DNA of 64,000 nucleotides from Vibrio scophthalmi LMG 19158 (GTDB lineage: Bacteria > Pseudomonadota > Gammaproteobacteria > Enterobacterales > Vibrionaceae): contig NZ_AFWE01000078.1 in the NCBI RefSeq assembly GCF_000222585.1, positions 80,363 to 144,362 on the forward strand, in the 5' to 3' direction. A program made the position numbers and the translations under genes. The notes beneath the pieces are model-generated. The model saw only the letters and a list, made by a program, of their open reading frames with translations, ran no database searches and had not been told where the DNA came from. Shown in pieces: positions 36,050 through 44,290 of this stretch. The stretch's first letter is position 1, and the number at the start of each line of letters is the position of its first letter.

Positions 36050-36844
36050 ATGTCTCAGTATCATTCTAAGGCCGTTGATGAAGATGGTTTAGTCGCTTGG
36101 AGTCGTGAAGAAGATGCGATTTGGCATGATCTAATGGAAAGGCAAGTGTCGTTGGTGCAAACGCATGCCTGCCAAGAGTACCTCTCTGGATTAACTCGAC
36201 TCAATTTACCGCGAGATCGTGTGCCCCAATTAGCTGAAATTAACCAAGTGTTATTGCCTACAACAGGATGGCAAGTTGAGCCTGTTGCTGCGTTAATCAG
36301 TTTTGACCGTTTCTTTCAATTGTTAGCTCATCGCCGTTTTCCTGTCGCGACCTTCTTACGTTCACGTGCTGAGTTTGACTACCTACAAGAGCCGGATTTT
36401 TTCCACGAAGTCTTTGGCCATTGTGCTATGTTGACCAATCCAAATTTTGCGCATTTTACTCATATTTATGGCCAGTTAGGCCATGCTGCCAAGCCGGAGT
36501 TGCGCGCTTATCTTGCTCGTCTTTATTGGTTTACGGTTGAATTTGGCTTAGTTAACGAAGGGGATCAATTAAAGGTATACGGCGGCGGCATTTTGTCATC
36601 ACCAGGTGAGACGCAGGCCGCGTTGTCCGCTATGGGGGTACAACGTGAAGCGTTTAATATTAATCGCGTATTGAGAACACCTTATCGTATCGACATTATG
36701 CAACCGATTTACTTTGTATTACGCGATATTGACCAGCTCTATCAACTGAGTAAGCTAGATTTAATGGCAGAGGTTGAACGCGCAGCGCTTGATGGCCTTT
36801 ATCCACCCCTCTTTTCAGCAAAGGAATTTGATCATGTTCAATGA
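36050..36844 (+). CDS. phhA: Phenylalanine 4-hydroxylase
   Basis: A 264-residue bacterial aromatic amino acid hydroxylase converting phenylalanine to tyrosine with a tetrahydropterin cofactor. The iron-binding segment FFHEVFGHCAML (about 119-130) gives both His ligands, and the Glu ligand is in YWFTVEFGLV (about 160-169). GGGILSSPGE follows near 180. It lacks the N-terminal regulatory ACT domain of animal enzymes, as usual in bacteria. ATG 36050 follows GGGAGGAAAAGC. The stop overlaps phhB by 11 bases, and a TyrR-like box lies upstream. Confidence 0.96.
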   Translation: MSQYHSKAVDEDGLVAWSREEDAIWHDLMERQVSLVQTHACQEYLSGLTRLNLPRDRVPQLAEINQVLLPTTGWQVEPVAALISFDRFFQLLAHRRFPVATFLRSRAEFDYLQEPDFFHEVFGHCAMLTNPNFAHFTHIYGQLGHAAKPELRAYLARLYWFTVEFGLVNEGDQLKVYGGGILSSPGETQAALSAMGVQREAFNINRVLRTPYRIDIMQPIYFVLRDIDQLYQLSKLDLMAEVERAALDGLYPPLFSAKEFDHVQ

Positions 36845-37196
36845 GTTCAATTTGAATGACGAAACCCTCAACGAATTACGTTGTGAGGCATGCAGTGATG
36901 ATGCGATTGCGCTTAATTATGACCAGCAGCAAGCCTTGTTGGCGCTATTGAATGAATGGCACATTGTTGAGCGCGAGGGGATCCCTCAATTGGAGAAGAG
37001 TTTTAAATTTAATAATTTTCTCTCGGCATGGTCATTCGCGAATAGAGTCGCGGAATTGGCTGAAGAAGAGTTTCACCACCCGGCGATATTACTTGAATGG
37101 GGAAAGGTCACGGTAACGTGGTGGAGTCATTCCATTAAGGGTTTGCATAAAAACGATTTTATTTGTGCTGCCAAGTGCGATGAAATTACACCCTAG
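36834..37196 (+). CDS. phhB: Pterin-4a-carbinolamine dehydratase
   Basis: A 120-residue enzyme that recycles the pterin cofactor for phenylalanine hydroxylase by dehydrating 4a-hydroxytetrahydrobiopterin. It has the family's EKSFKFNNFLSAWSFANRVAELAEEEFHHPAILLEWGKVTVTWWSH core, quoted only to name the key parts: the HHP pair near 80 and the TWWSH motif near 94. ATG 36834 has AAGGAATTTG upstream and lies inside the last codons of phhA, so the two proteins are coupled. Confidence 0.95.
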   Translation: MFNEFNLNDETLNELRCEACSDDAIALNYDQQQALLALLNEWHIVEREGIPQLEKSFKFNNFLSAWSFANRVAELAEEEFHHPAILLEWGKVTVTWWSHSIKGLHKNDFICAAKCDEITP

Positions 37197-37374
37197 GCAG
37201 GCGCAGGTTCGTTTCTCACGATCAACGAGCAGAGTCGCTATTGTGTTAGTCGCAATGGTGTTAGTGGCAATGGTGTTAGTCGCAATGGTATTAGTGGTGC
37301 TATTCGCCGTGGTATGCGTGTCAGTGGTTTATGCTAAGCAAACATATTGGTCACTTTACGATAAACGAGAGTAG
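37165..37374 (+). CDS. Small hydrophobic protein with VLVAM repeats (doubtful)
   Basis: A 69-codon frame overlapping the end of phhB. Its centre is a continuous hydrophobic stretch of about 35 residues built on three copies of a pentapeptide VLVAM, encoded by a 15-bp tandem repeat. A transmembrane peptide is possible. There is no good ribosome site at 37165; the next Met at 37180 is little better. It may be spurious. Confidence 0.25.
   Translation: MLPSAMKLHPRQAQVRFSRSTSRVAIVLVAMVLVAMVLVAMVLVVLFAVVCVSVVYAKQTYWSLYDKRE
37243..37302 (+). repeat. 15-bp tandem repeat, about 3.5 units
   Basis: Units GTGTTAGTCGCAATG, GTGTTAGTGGCAATG and GTGTTAGTCGCAATG occur in succession, followed by a decayed copy starting GTATTAGTGG. 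It begins 47 bases past the phhB stop codon. Confidence 0.85.
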
Positions 37375-37441
37375 CACCCCTAAAGATTTCTGTTTGATGC
37401 CGATATAGAAGTTAACTCTGATTGTTAGCGGGCATCCGTGC

Positions 37442-38110
37442 ATGAAAAAAATATTAATGGTTGTCCTTTTGCTCGTCGGCATTGCTCTCGCGGGTGGAGG
37501 ATACTATGTGTTCTACTATAAACCTGCTGAAGAGGAGGCTGACCGCCTTGCTAAACTGGCATCACAACCTCTTCCTGAAGTAACCAATCAACAGCCGTCG
37601 CTTCCTGTCCCTGAACCCATCATTGAACAGACGGATTACTATGTCAGTCCTGAAAAGCTTGGTGTGCGTGAAACTCCGACGGCAGATGGATTTATTGAAT
37701 CTGAATTATATCGTGGCGATAAAGTTCACGTTTTGGAAAAGAAGCAAGGTTGGGCGCGTATTTCACCTTACTATGTTTACAATGAAGGGGAACCAGAGGT
37801 CGCGGAATGGATCCCTATGGATGCGTTACTTGAAGTGCCACCGACCATTACTCAAGAAGAGCGGGTGAAAACCATCAGTAGCTATGTTGAAGGTTCTGAT
37901 GATTTTAAACAGCACTTTGACGTTTTTATCCAAACCACCGATGATTTGATTAAGGAAGGGATCTGCCTACCGCCTGATTTTGAAGAGCTAAAAGGTTGGG
38001 TGCGTTCCGTCAAATATCAAAATGATGTCTATTTTGTCTATTGTGGCGGGTTAAAGCAGGCCAACAAAATTTACTTAAATGTTCAAACAGGGAAGATATT
38101 CTATCGCTGA
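37442..38110 (+). CDS. Membrane-anchored protein with bacterial SH3 domain
   Basis: A 222-residue protein with an N-terminal transmembrane anchor (about 4-26) and a Pro/Glu-rich linker. A bacterial SH3-like domain follows (about 68-130: YYVSPEKLGVRETPTADG, ELYRGDKVHVLEKKQGWARIS, WIPMDALLE). The C-terminal 80 residues have no family I recognise and contain two Cys (ICLPP and VYCGG) that could form a disulphide. It probably faces the periplasm and binds peptidoglycan or a protein there. It is followed by a terminator. Confidence 0.75.
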   Translation: MKKILMVVLLLVGIALAGGGYYVFYYKPAEEEADRLAKLASQPLPEVTNQQPSLPVPEPIIEQTDYYVSPEKLGVRETPTADGFIESELYRGDKVHVLEKKQGWARISPYYVYNEGEPEVAEWIPMDALLEVPPTITQEERVKTISSYVEGSDDFKQHFDVFIQTTDDLIKEGICLPPDFEELKGWVRSVKYQNDVYFVYCGGLKQANKIYLNVQTGKIFYR

Positions 38111-38147
38111 TAGTGATGGTTACTTTGTTTAAATTATTGAATGTATA

Positions 38148-38176
38148 GGGGTTTACAATGTAAATCCCTTTTTTGT
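38148..38176 (+). terminator. Terminator after the SH3-domain gene
   Basis: Stem GGGGTTTA / TAAATCCC (one G-U pair) with loop CAATG, followed by six T. It lies 38 bases after the stop codon. Confidence 0.75.
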
Positions 38177-38263
38177 TTTTATCCGCTAAATGGGTATAAT
38201 GCCTGTGCATTTCCAGCCAGTATGGCTTTCTCACATTTTGCCACGATTAAGGTAGTTAGAATC

Positions 38264-38947
38264 ATGAAGTACGATTGGATTCTGTTTGACGCCGACGAAA
38301 CTCTCTTTCATTTTGATGCGTTTAAAGGCATGCAGTTGATGTTTGAACGCATGGGTGTTGAATATACGCAAGATGATTTCGCTCAATACCAACAAATCAA
38401 TAAACCGCTCTGGGTGGATTACCAAAACGGTACGATCACCGCAGACGACATTAAGCACATTCGCTTTAAAGGTTATGCAGAGCAGTTTAATACCACCACA
38501 TCAGCACTTAATAGTGCCTTCCTTGATGCGATGGCGGATATTTGTAGCATGCTGCCACAAGCGCGTGAGTTACTTGAAGCGTTAGCAGGAAAAGCGAAGC
38601 TAGGCATTATTACCAATGGTTTTACTGAGTTACAACAAGTCCGTTTGGCTAAGATGGGCTTAAGTGACACGTTTGAACAAGTGGTGATTTCCGAGCAAGT
38701 GGGCGTTGCTAAACCGGATGCGGGAATTTTTGATTATACGATGGAAAAAATCGGCCAGCCTTGTAAGAGCAAGGTGCTGATGGTGGGCGATAATTTGCAT
38801 TCTGATGTTTTGGGTGGTGTTAACTATGGTATTGATACCTGTTGGCTTAACCGTAGTGAAGAAGCACATGACCCTATGATTGTACCGAGCTACACCGTGT
38901 CTTGTTTGAGCCAGTTGCAAGCGATTTTGCTACCAGGGGCGCAGTAA
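38264..38947 (+). CDS. yjjG: Pyrimidine 5'-nucleotidase, HAD family (YjjG)
   Basis: A 227-residue HAD-superfamily phosphatase, the same length as E. coli YjjG. Motif I is FDADETLFHFD (about 8-18), where the usual second Asp is followed by Glu; motif II is ITNGFTELQQ (about 107-116); motif III is the Lys in GVAKPDAGIF (about 143-152); and motif IV is MVGDNLHSDVLGG (about 170-182). YjjG removes phosphate from dUMP, dTMP and similar, including non-canonical pyrimidine nucleotides. The start at 38264 is preceded by AAGGTAG; an earlier in-frame Met lies in the terminator of the previous gene and is rejected. A terminator follows. Confidence 0.92.
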   Translation: MKYDWILFDADETLFHFDAFKGMQLMFERMGVEYTQDDFAQYQQINKPLWVDYQNGTITADDIKHIRFKGYAEQFNTTTSALNSAFLDAMADICSMLPQARELLEALAGKAKLGIITNGFTELQQVRLAKMGLSDTFEQVVISEQVGVAKPDAGIFDYTMEKIGQPCKSKVLMVGDNLHSDVLGGVNYGIDTCWLNRSEEAHDPMIVPSYTVSCLSQLQAILLPGAQ

Positions 38948-39009
38948 CACGCGATGTATTAGGCGCTTTCAAGCCTGATTGAACAGCAGAGTTAACAGAC
39001 GATAAAAAT

Positions 39010-39034
39010 GGACGCCAAGAGCGTCTATTTTTTT
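39010..39034 (+). terminator. Terminator of yjjG
   Basis: Stem GACGC / GCGTC with loop CAAGA, extended by a G-T pair, followed by ATTTTTTT. It lies 62 bases after the yjjG stop codon. Confidence 0.75.
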
Positions 39035-39145
39035 GTCCATACAAATCTTATCGTATCGGAGCAGGGTTATATTGTCGCTAAAATTGACCTTTAGTAACAA
39101 AATGTGAGATTTAATGACGCAATTTTTGTCTTCAAGCTCTATTAC

Positions 39146-39181
39146 TACCCCTTAATTTGCCTGCCTACCCCTTTAGGGTAG
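39146..39181 (+). promoter_or_regulatory. NarL/NarP-like heptamers upstream of nirB
   Basis: TACCCCT occurs at 39146-39152 and again at 39166-39172, exactly 20 bases (two helical turns) apart. The second copy lies in the perfect inverted repeat CTACCC-cttta-GGGTAG (39165-39181). TACYNMT-type heptamers are the known targets of NarL and NarP. Confidence 0.5.
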
Positions 39182-39194
39182 TTTAAAGCTGTAA

Positions 39195-39208
39195 TTGATT
39201 TACATCAT
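39195..39208 (+). promoter_or_regulatory. FNR-type site upstream of nirB
   Basis: TTGAT-TTAC-ATCAT matches the FNR consensus TTGAT-N4-ATCAA at nine of ten positions. Its centre is about 67 bases before the nirB ATG, leaving room for a class II promoter with the -10 element near 39224-39235. Confidence 0.65.
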
Positions 39209-39268
39209 GTATTAATTTTTCTTCATAATTAACAATTCAGTTAGACAAAATAATGACTGGAATTGATT

Positions 39269-41842
39269 ATGAGCAAGCTCAAGCTAGTGATCGTCGGTAA
39301 TGGCATGGTTGGTCATCGCTATATCGAAGATTTGGTTGAGAAAACGGATGTCTCACAAATGGAGATCACCGTTTTCTGTGAAGAACCTCGTGTCGCTTAC
39401 GACCGCGTTCACCTTTCTTCTTACTTTTCTCACCATACCGCACAAGAACTCTCGCTGGTTAAAGAAGGGTTTTATGAAAAGCACGGCATCCAAATTTTAC
39501 TGGGTGAGCGCGCGATTAACATCAACCGCCAAAACCGCATCGTTTACTCTTCAACAGGGCGTGAGATTCAATACGATAAATTGATCTTAGCAACTGGCTC
39601 ATATCCATTTGTTCCACCGATCAAAGGCAACGAAAGTAAAGATTGCTTTGTTTACCGCACTATCGAAGATCTTAAGCAAATTGAAGCGATTGCGAAAAAC
39701 AGCAAAAGCGGTGTCGTGATTGGCGGTGGCTTGCTTGGTCTTGAAGCGGCAGGTGCTGTGAAAGCGTTGGGGATGGAAACGCATGTGGTTGAGTTTGCGC
39801 CAAAACTAATGGCTGAGCAGCTTGATCAAGCTGGTGGTGATCAGTTACGTCAAAAGATCGAACGCATGGGCGTTAACGTTCATACCAGTAAAAATACGCT
39901 AGAGATCGCACCGGAAGGTATCGGCTCACGTAACGTGATGCGTTTTGCTGATGGAACAGAGTTGGAAACCGACTTTATCGTGTTCTCTGCAGGTATTCGT
40001 CCACAAGACAAGCTTGCTCGTCAAATGGCATTAGAGATTGCGCCACGCGGCGGTGTTGCGATTAACGATTTCTGTCAAACGTCTGATGAAAATATCTACG
40101 CTATTGGTGAATGTGCTTCTTGGAATGGCACCTTCTACGGTCTAGTCGCTCCTGGCTACAAAATGGCGACGGTGGCCGTTGACCATCTACTTGGCAACAG
40201 CAGCAAATTTGAAGGCGCAGACATGTCTGCCAAGCTCAAGCTGTTGGGTGTGAAAGTAGGTTCAATCGGTGATGCCAATGGTCGCACGCCGGGCTGTAAG
40301 AGCTACGTTTACCAGAATGAAGAACAAGAAGTCTACAAGCGTCTGATTGTCTCTGCGGACAACAAAAAGCTGCTTGGTGCCGTCATGGTTGGTGATACTG
40401 CTGATTATGGCGACTTACTGCAGTTGATGCTCAACGAAATTGATTTGCCTGAGCACCCTGATGCTTTGATCCTACCAGCGCATGCTGGCGCGGAAAAACC
40501 AACACTTGGTGCTGATTCATTGCCTGAATCTGCAGTGATCTGTTCGTGTTTTGATGTGACTAAAGGCAAGATTGCCCAAGCGGTTGCCGCCGGTCACCAC
40601 ACTATCGGCGACATCAAGGCCGTAACTGGTGCAGGTACTGGCTGTGGCGGTTGTATTCCACTGGTTACTTCTGTGCTCAATGCAGAATTGGCAAAATCAG
40701 GCATCGAAGTGAAAAACGATGTGTGTGAGCACTTTGCCTATTCTCGCCAAGAGCTATTCCACCTTATCCGAATTGAAGAGATCAAAACCTTCGATGAACT
40801 GCTAGAAAAATATGGCAAAGGTTACGGTTGTGAAGTTTGTAAACCACTGGCTGGTTCAATTCTAGCGTCATGCTGGGGTGAGCACATTCTTAAGCCGCAA
40901 TTGGTGAAACTGCACGACACCAATGACAACTTCCTTGGCAACATCCAAAAAGATGGCACGTACTCCGTAATCCCACGTATGGCTGGCGGTGAAGTGACTC
41001 CTCAAGCACTGGGGGCTTTGGCTAAAGTGGCTGAAGAGTACAAGCTCTACACCAAAGTAACAGGTGCACAACGTATTGGCCTATTTGGTGCGCAAAAAGA
41101 TGACCTTCCCGAGATTTGGCGCAAATTGATTGAGGCCGGCTTTGAAACGGGTCAAGCGTACGCTAAAGCACTACGCATGGCGAAAACGTGTGTTGGTTCA
41201 ACATGGTGTCGCTACGGGGTGCAAGACTCTGTTGGCCTTGGCTCATACATCGAAAATCGCTACAAGGGTATTCGAACTCCCCACAAGATGAAGTTTGGTG
41301 TTTCGGGTTGTACTCGTGAGTGTGCGGAAGCACAAGGCAAAGATCTCGGCATCATCGCGACTGACGCAGGTTGGAACATGTATGTATGCGGTAACGGTGG
41401 TATGAAGCCACGTCATGCAGACTTGTTGGCTAGCGATCTTGACCAAGAAACACTGATCCAATACATCGACCGTTTCATGATGTTCTACATTCGCACCGCT
41501 GCGCCACTACAGCGCACTTCGGTATGGATGGAAAACATGGAAGGTGGTGTGGATTACCTACGTGATGTGATCGTCAACGACAAATTGGGCATCAACACCC
41601 AGCTAGAAGCCGACGTTGCTAAATTGGTGGGTGAGTTTGAGTGTGAGTGGACGGCGACGATTAAAGATGAAGCGCAATTGACTCGTTTTACGCACTTTAT
41701 TAACTCTGATAAGCGCGATGACAATGTTGTTTTTGTTCAAGAGCGTGAACAGCATCGCCCTGCGACATTTACCGAAAAACACCCAGAAGCGAAAGGCGAC
41801 ATTCTGCACGTCACGCTAACTGAAACCATTACTGAAGCATAA
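39269..41842 (+). CDS. nirB: Nitrite reductase (NADH) large subunit
   Basis: An 857-residue cytoplasmic enzyme that reduces nitrite to ammonium with NADH. An FAD-binding Rossmann fold opens the protein (VIVGNGMVGHRYIE, about 5-18), and an NAD-binding GGGLLGLEAAG lies near 152. A BFD-like [2Fe-2S] domain CSCFDVTKGK...GTGCGGC lies at about 425-460. The sirohaem/[4Fe-4S] ligands are in CVGSTWC and GCTREC (about 640-690). Length and order match E. coli NirB. ATG 39269 is used because the extension by two codons starts with TTG and lacks a site. FNR- and Nar-like sites precede it; nirD follows 13 bases later. Confidence 0.97.
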   Translation: MSKLKLVIVGNGMVGHRYIEDLVEKTDVSQMEITVFCEEPRVAYDRVHLSSYFSHHTAQELSLVKEGFYEKHGIQILLGERAININRQNRIVYSSTGREIQYDKLILATGSYPFVPPIKGNESKDCFVYRTIEDLKQIEAIAKNSKSGVVIGGGLLGLEAAGAVKALGMETHVVEFAPKLMAEQLDQAGGDQLRQKIERMGVNVHTSKNTLEIAPEGIGSRNVMRFADGTELETDFIVFSAGIRPQDKLARQMALEIAPRGGVAINDFCQTSDENIYAIGECASWNGTFYGLVAPGYKMATVAVDHLLGNSSKFEGADMSAKLKLLGVKVGSIGDANGRTPGCKSYVYQNEEQEVYKRLIVSADNKKLLGAVMVGDTADYGDLLQLMLNEIDLPEHPDALILPAHAGAEKPTLGADSLPESAVICSCFDVTKGKIAQAVAAGHHTIGDIKAVTGAGTGCGGCIPLVTSVLNAELAKSGIEVKNDVCEHFAYSRQELFHLIRIEEIKTFDELLEKYGKGYGCEVCKPLAGSILASCWGEHILKPQLVKLHDTNDNFLGNIQKDGTYSVIPRMAGGEVTPQALGALAKVAEEYKLYTKVTGAQRIGLFGAQKDDLPEIWRKLIEAGFETGQAYAKALRMAKTCVGSTWCRYGVQDSVGLGSYIENRYKGIRTPHKMKFGVSGCTRECAEAQGKDLGIIATDAGWNMYVCGNGGMKPRHADLLASDLDQETLIQYIDRFMMFYIRTAAPLQRTSVWMENMEGGVDYLRDVIVNDKLGINTQLEADVAKLVGEFECEWTATIKDEAQLTRFTHFINSDKRDDNVVFVQEREQHRPATFTEKHPEAKGDILHVTLTETITEA

Positions 41843-41855
41843 GGATTAGTCGATT

Positions 41856-42179
41856 ATGTCATTTGAAAAAGTATGCCAAATCAACGATATCGTACCGGGA
41901 ACTGGGGTGTGTGCATTGGTGAATGGTGAACAAGTCGCGGTGTTTCGTCCATCGCAGGAGCCACAGGTCTTCGCCATCAGCAATACCGACCCATTTTACC
42001 AATCAAACGTATTGTCGCGTGGCTTGATTTGCGAGCACAAAGGCGAACTTTGGGTAGCAAGTCCATTGAAAAAGCAACGCTTCAATCTTGCCAGCGGTGT
42101 GTGTATGGAAGATGCGGGCTTTAGCGTTAAATCTTACTCCGCACGCGTTAAAAACGGTGTGGTAGAAATCGCAGCTTAA
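41856..42179 (+). CDS. nirD: Nitrite reductase (NADH) small subunit
   Basis: A 107-residue Rieske-like beta-sandwich subunit. As in E. coli NirD, the Rieske Cys/His ligands are absent (the sequence shows only isolated Cys residues and no CxH pairs), so it is structural rather than electron-carrying. Recognisable parts are VAVFRPSQEPQVFAISNTDPF and GLICEHKGELWVASPLKKQRFNL. It follows nirB closely and is required with it for nitrite reduction. Confidence 0.95.
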   Translation: MSFEKVCQINDIVPGTGVCALVNGEQVAVFRPSQEPQVFAISNTDPFYQSNVLSRGLICEHKGELWVASPLKKQRFNLASGVCMEDAGFSVKSYSARVKNGVVEIAA

Positions 42180-42286
42180 TCAAAGAGATTCAATAGCTTA
42201 AAGGTTTCCTAACCAATGTGCCTATCGTGGGATAGGGAGCCTTTCACTATTTGATTTCAACTTTTAATTTAACTTTTTGGAGAGAC

Positions 42287-43138
42287 ATGATGTCTTATTT
42301 AAAACCTGCAGAATTTATCCAGACAATGATTGATACTGGTGAAGCAAAAGTTCGCACCTCTACGCGCGATCTTATTCTACGTGGCATGATGGCGGGTATT
42401 ATTTTGTCTTTAGCGGTGGTTGTGGCGATTACCACCATTACACAAACCGGCATTGGTATTGTTGGTGCGCTCGTCTTCCCGGTAGGCTTTTGTATTCTAA
42501 GTCTAATGGGTTATGACCTGGTTACCGGTGTATTTGGTCTTGCGCCATTGGCAAAGTTTGAAAATCGTCCGGGTGTGACTTGGAATCGCGTTTTCCGCTG
42601 TTGGGGTCTAGTGGGGCTAGGTAACTTGATCGGCTCACTGCTGGTGGCAGGTTTGATTGCTCTATCACTGACGATGAACTTCAGCGTTGAACCAAATGCC
42701 GTTGGCCAAAAATTCATTGCGATCGCCACAGCACGTACGGTTGGTTTTGAAAACTTAGGGGCTGATGGTTGGATTACCTGTTTTGTTCGCGGCATTCTAT
42801 GTAACCTAATGGTATGTTTAGGCGTGATTGGTAATATGACTGCGCGTAGTGTTGCCGGCAAAATTGCGGCAATGTGGCTACCAATCTTCATCTTCTTCGC
42901 ATTGGTATTTGAGCACGCGGTGGTTAACATGTTCCTCTTCCCACTAGGCATGATGCTAGGCGCTGATTTTGGTATTGCAACATGGTTGAACTACAACTTG
43001 ATCCCAACCATTCTAGGTAACATTGTCGGTGGTTTGGTTATGACGTGTATCCCGCTTTACCTAACGCATAAGAAAACCGCACCTGCATTGGATGCCGATG
43101 TTGAAATCGAAGCTCAACCAGCATTGAATACAAAATAG
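42287..43138 (+). CDS. nirC: Formate/nitrite transporter family channel, probably nitrite
   Basis: A 283-residue inner-membrane protein with six hydrophobic segments (about 30-55, 68-90, 112-135, 165-190, 195-215, 235-260), as in the pentameric FocA/NirC channels. Its neighbours nirB and nirD argue for nitrite rather than formate. The start at 42287 (ATGATG) has GGAGAG upstream. The 107-base gap after nirD holds a hairpin (42221-42236) and no gene. A good terminator comes after the stop codon, before cobA. Confidence 0.85.
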   Translation: MMSYLKPAEFIQTMIDTGEAKVRTSTRDLILRGMMAGIILSLAVVVAITTITQTGIGIVGALVFPVGFCILSLMGYDLVTGVFGLAPLAKFENRPGVTWNRVFRCWGLVGLGNLIGSLLVAGLIALSLTMNFSVEPNAVGQKFIAIATARTVGFENLGADGWITCFVRGILCNLMVCLGVIGNMTARSVAGKIAAMWLPIFIFFALVFEHAVVNMFLFPLGMMLGADFGIATWLNYNLIPTILGNIVGGLVMTCIPLYLTHKKTAPALDADVEIEAQPALNTK

Positions 43139-43148
43139 TATTGATAGA

Positions 43149-43178
43149 AGTGGTAGGGTGAAAACCCTATCACTTTTT
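43149..43178 (+). terminator. Terminator after nirC
   Basis: Stem AGTGGTAGGGT / ACCCTATCACT (one G-T pair) with a four-base loop, followed by TTTTT. It lies 11 bases after the nirC stop codon, so cobA probably needs its own promoter or read-through. Confidence 0.85.
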
Positions 43179-43276
43179 GAAAGTATTGTTTGGCTATAAA
43201 AAGGGCGCATTTAGCCGTAGCGTTTTTACGCTGAGTGTCCCTTGTTATATCCAAATTTGAATTGATAGGCATTGCT

Positions 43277-44065
43277 ATGCAAATGACTCCTCCAGCAGCG
43301 GCTCGTCGCACCTCGTTTAATCCACATACTCCAAGTCGAGGTTTTGTTTCTCTCGTTGGCGCAGGTCCGGGTGATCCGGATTTATTGACAGTAAAAGGCT
43401 TTCGAGTCATTCAGCAAGCAGATGTTGTGGTGTATGACCGTCTTGTCTCTGCGGACATTTTGGCGCTTGCTAGTGATAAGGCCGAGATGATTTATGTGGG
43501 GAAAAAGTTGGATTATCACTGCGTACCTCAAGCGCAAATCAACCAAATATTGGTCGATAAAGCATTAGAAGGTAAACGCGTGGTACGCCTTAAAGGTGGG
43601 GACTCGTTCATTTTTGGCCGTGGCGGGGAAGAACTCGAAACCTTAGTTGAGCAAAACATTCGCTTTGAGGTGGTTCCGGGCATTACAGCGGCGGCTGGTG
43701 CAACGGCATACGCTGGTATTCCACTGACTCATCGCGATCACGCTCAAGCAGTACAGTTCATTACTGGCCATGTACAAAAAGATGGCCAGGAGATTGATTG
43801 GAGCAGTGTTGCGCAATCAAATTCGACCTTGGTGTTCTACATGGGCCTAAAACAGAGCGGTTATATTGCCGACAAGCTCATCACCCATGGGTTAGATGAG
43901 CAAATGCCTTGTGCCATCATTGAAAATGGTACCCGTCGTGAGCAGCGCGTCTTTCGCTGTCCACTTAACCAGTTGGCGCAAATAGCACAGCAAGCACAAA
44001 GCCCAGCCTTGATTGTCGTAGGCAGTGTCACCTCGTTACATGAAAAATTGAATTGGTTTGAGTGA
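43277..44065 (+). CDS. cobA: Uroporphyrinogen-III C-methyltransferase
   Basis: A 262-residue SAM-dependent tetrapyrrole methylase making precorrin-2, the precursor of sirohaem that NirB needs. Signatures: [18 protein letters not shown] (about 22-39), VVYDRLVS near 50, [18 protein letters not shown] (about 104-121) and [23 protein letters not shown] near 137. It has no CysG-type N-terminal oxidase/chelatase domain, so the last sirohaem steps must come from elsewhere. ATG 43277 is the likely start, although its ribosome site (ATAGGC) is poor; a GTG further upstream would add 14 codons. Confidence 0.93.
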   Translation: MQMTPPAAARRTSFNPHTPSRGFVSLVGAGPGDPDLLTVKGFRVIQQADVVVYDRLVSADILALASDKAEMIYVGKKLDYHCVPQAQINQILVDKALEGKRVVRLKGGDSFIFGRGGEELETLVEQNIRFEVVPGITAAAGATAYAGIPLTHRDHAQAVQFITGHVQKDGQEIDWSSVAQSNSTLVFYMGLKQSGYIADKLITHGLDEQMPCAIIENGTRREQRVFRCPLNQLAQIAQQAQSPALIVVGSVTSLHEKLNWFE

Positions 44066-44290
44066 TAAACTAAGCAAAGTTCAACAACAGCTTTGACTGG
44101 GATCACGAGATAGAGCAAATAGACTGGCTGAAACTAGATATTGTTTTGTATGTTTTATAGACAGTTGGTAAAGCTCTCTGATGCATAACAGTCATTAAGC
44201 GGATGTTTCTTTATTGCTTAACGCACGAATAGACGCAGCGACAGCGCTGCGCTTATCCCTATGCATGGGTGAGAACATGTATTAAGGGAT

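Noticed and set aside
38141-38263. N-terminal extension of YjjG
   Set aside because: It would start inside the terminator hairpin of the preceding gene, and the family begins at the MKYDWILFDAD region.
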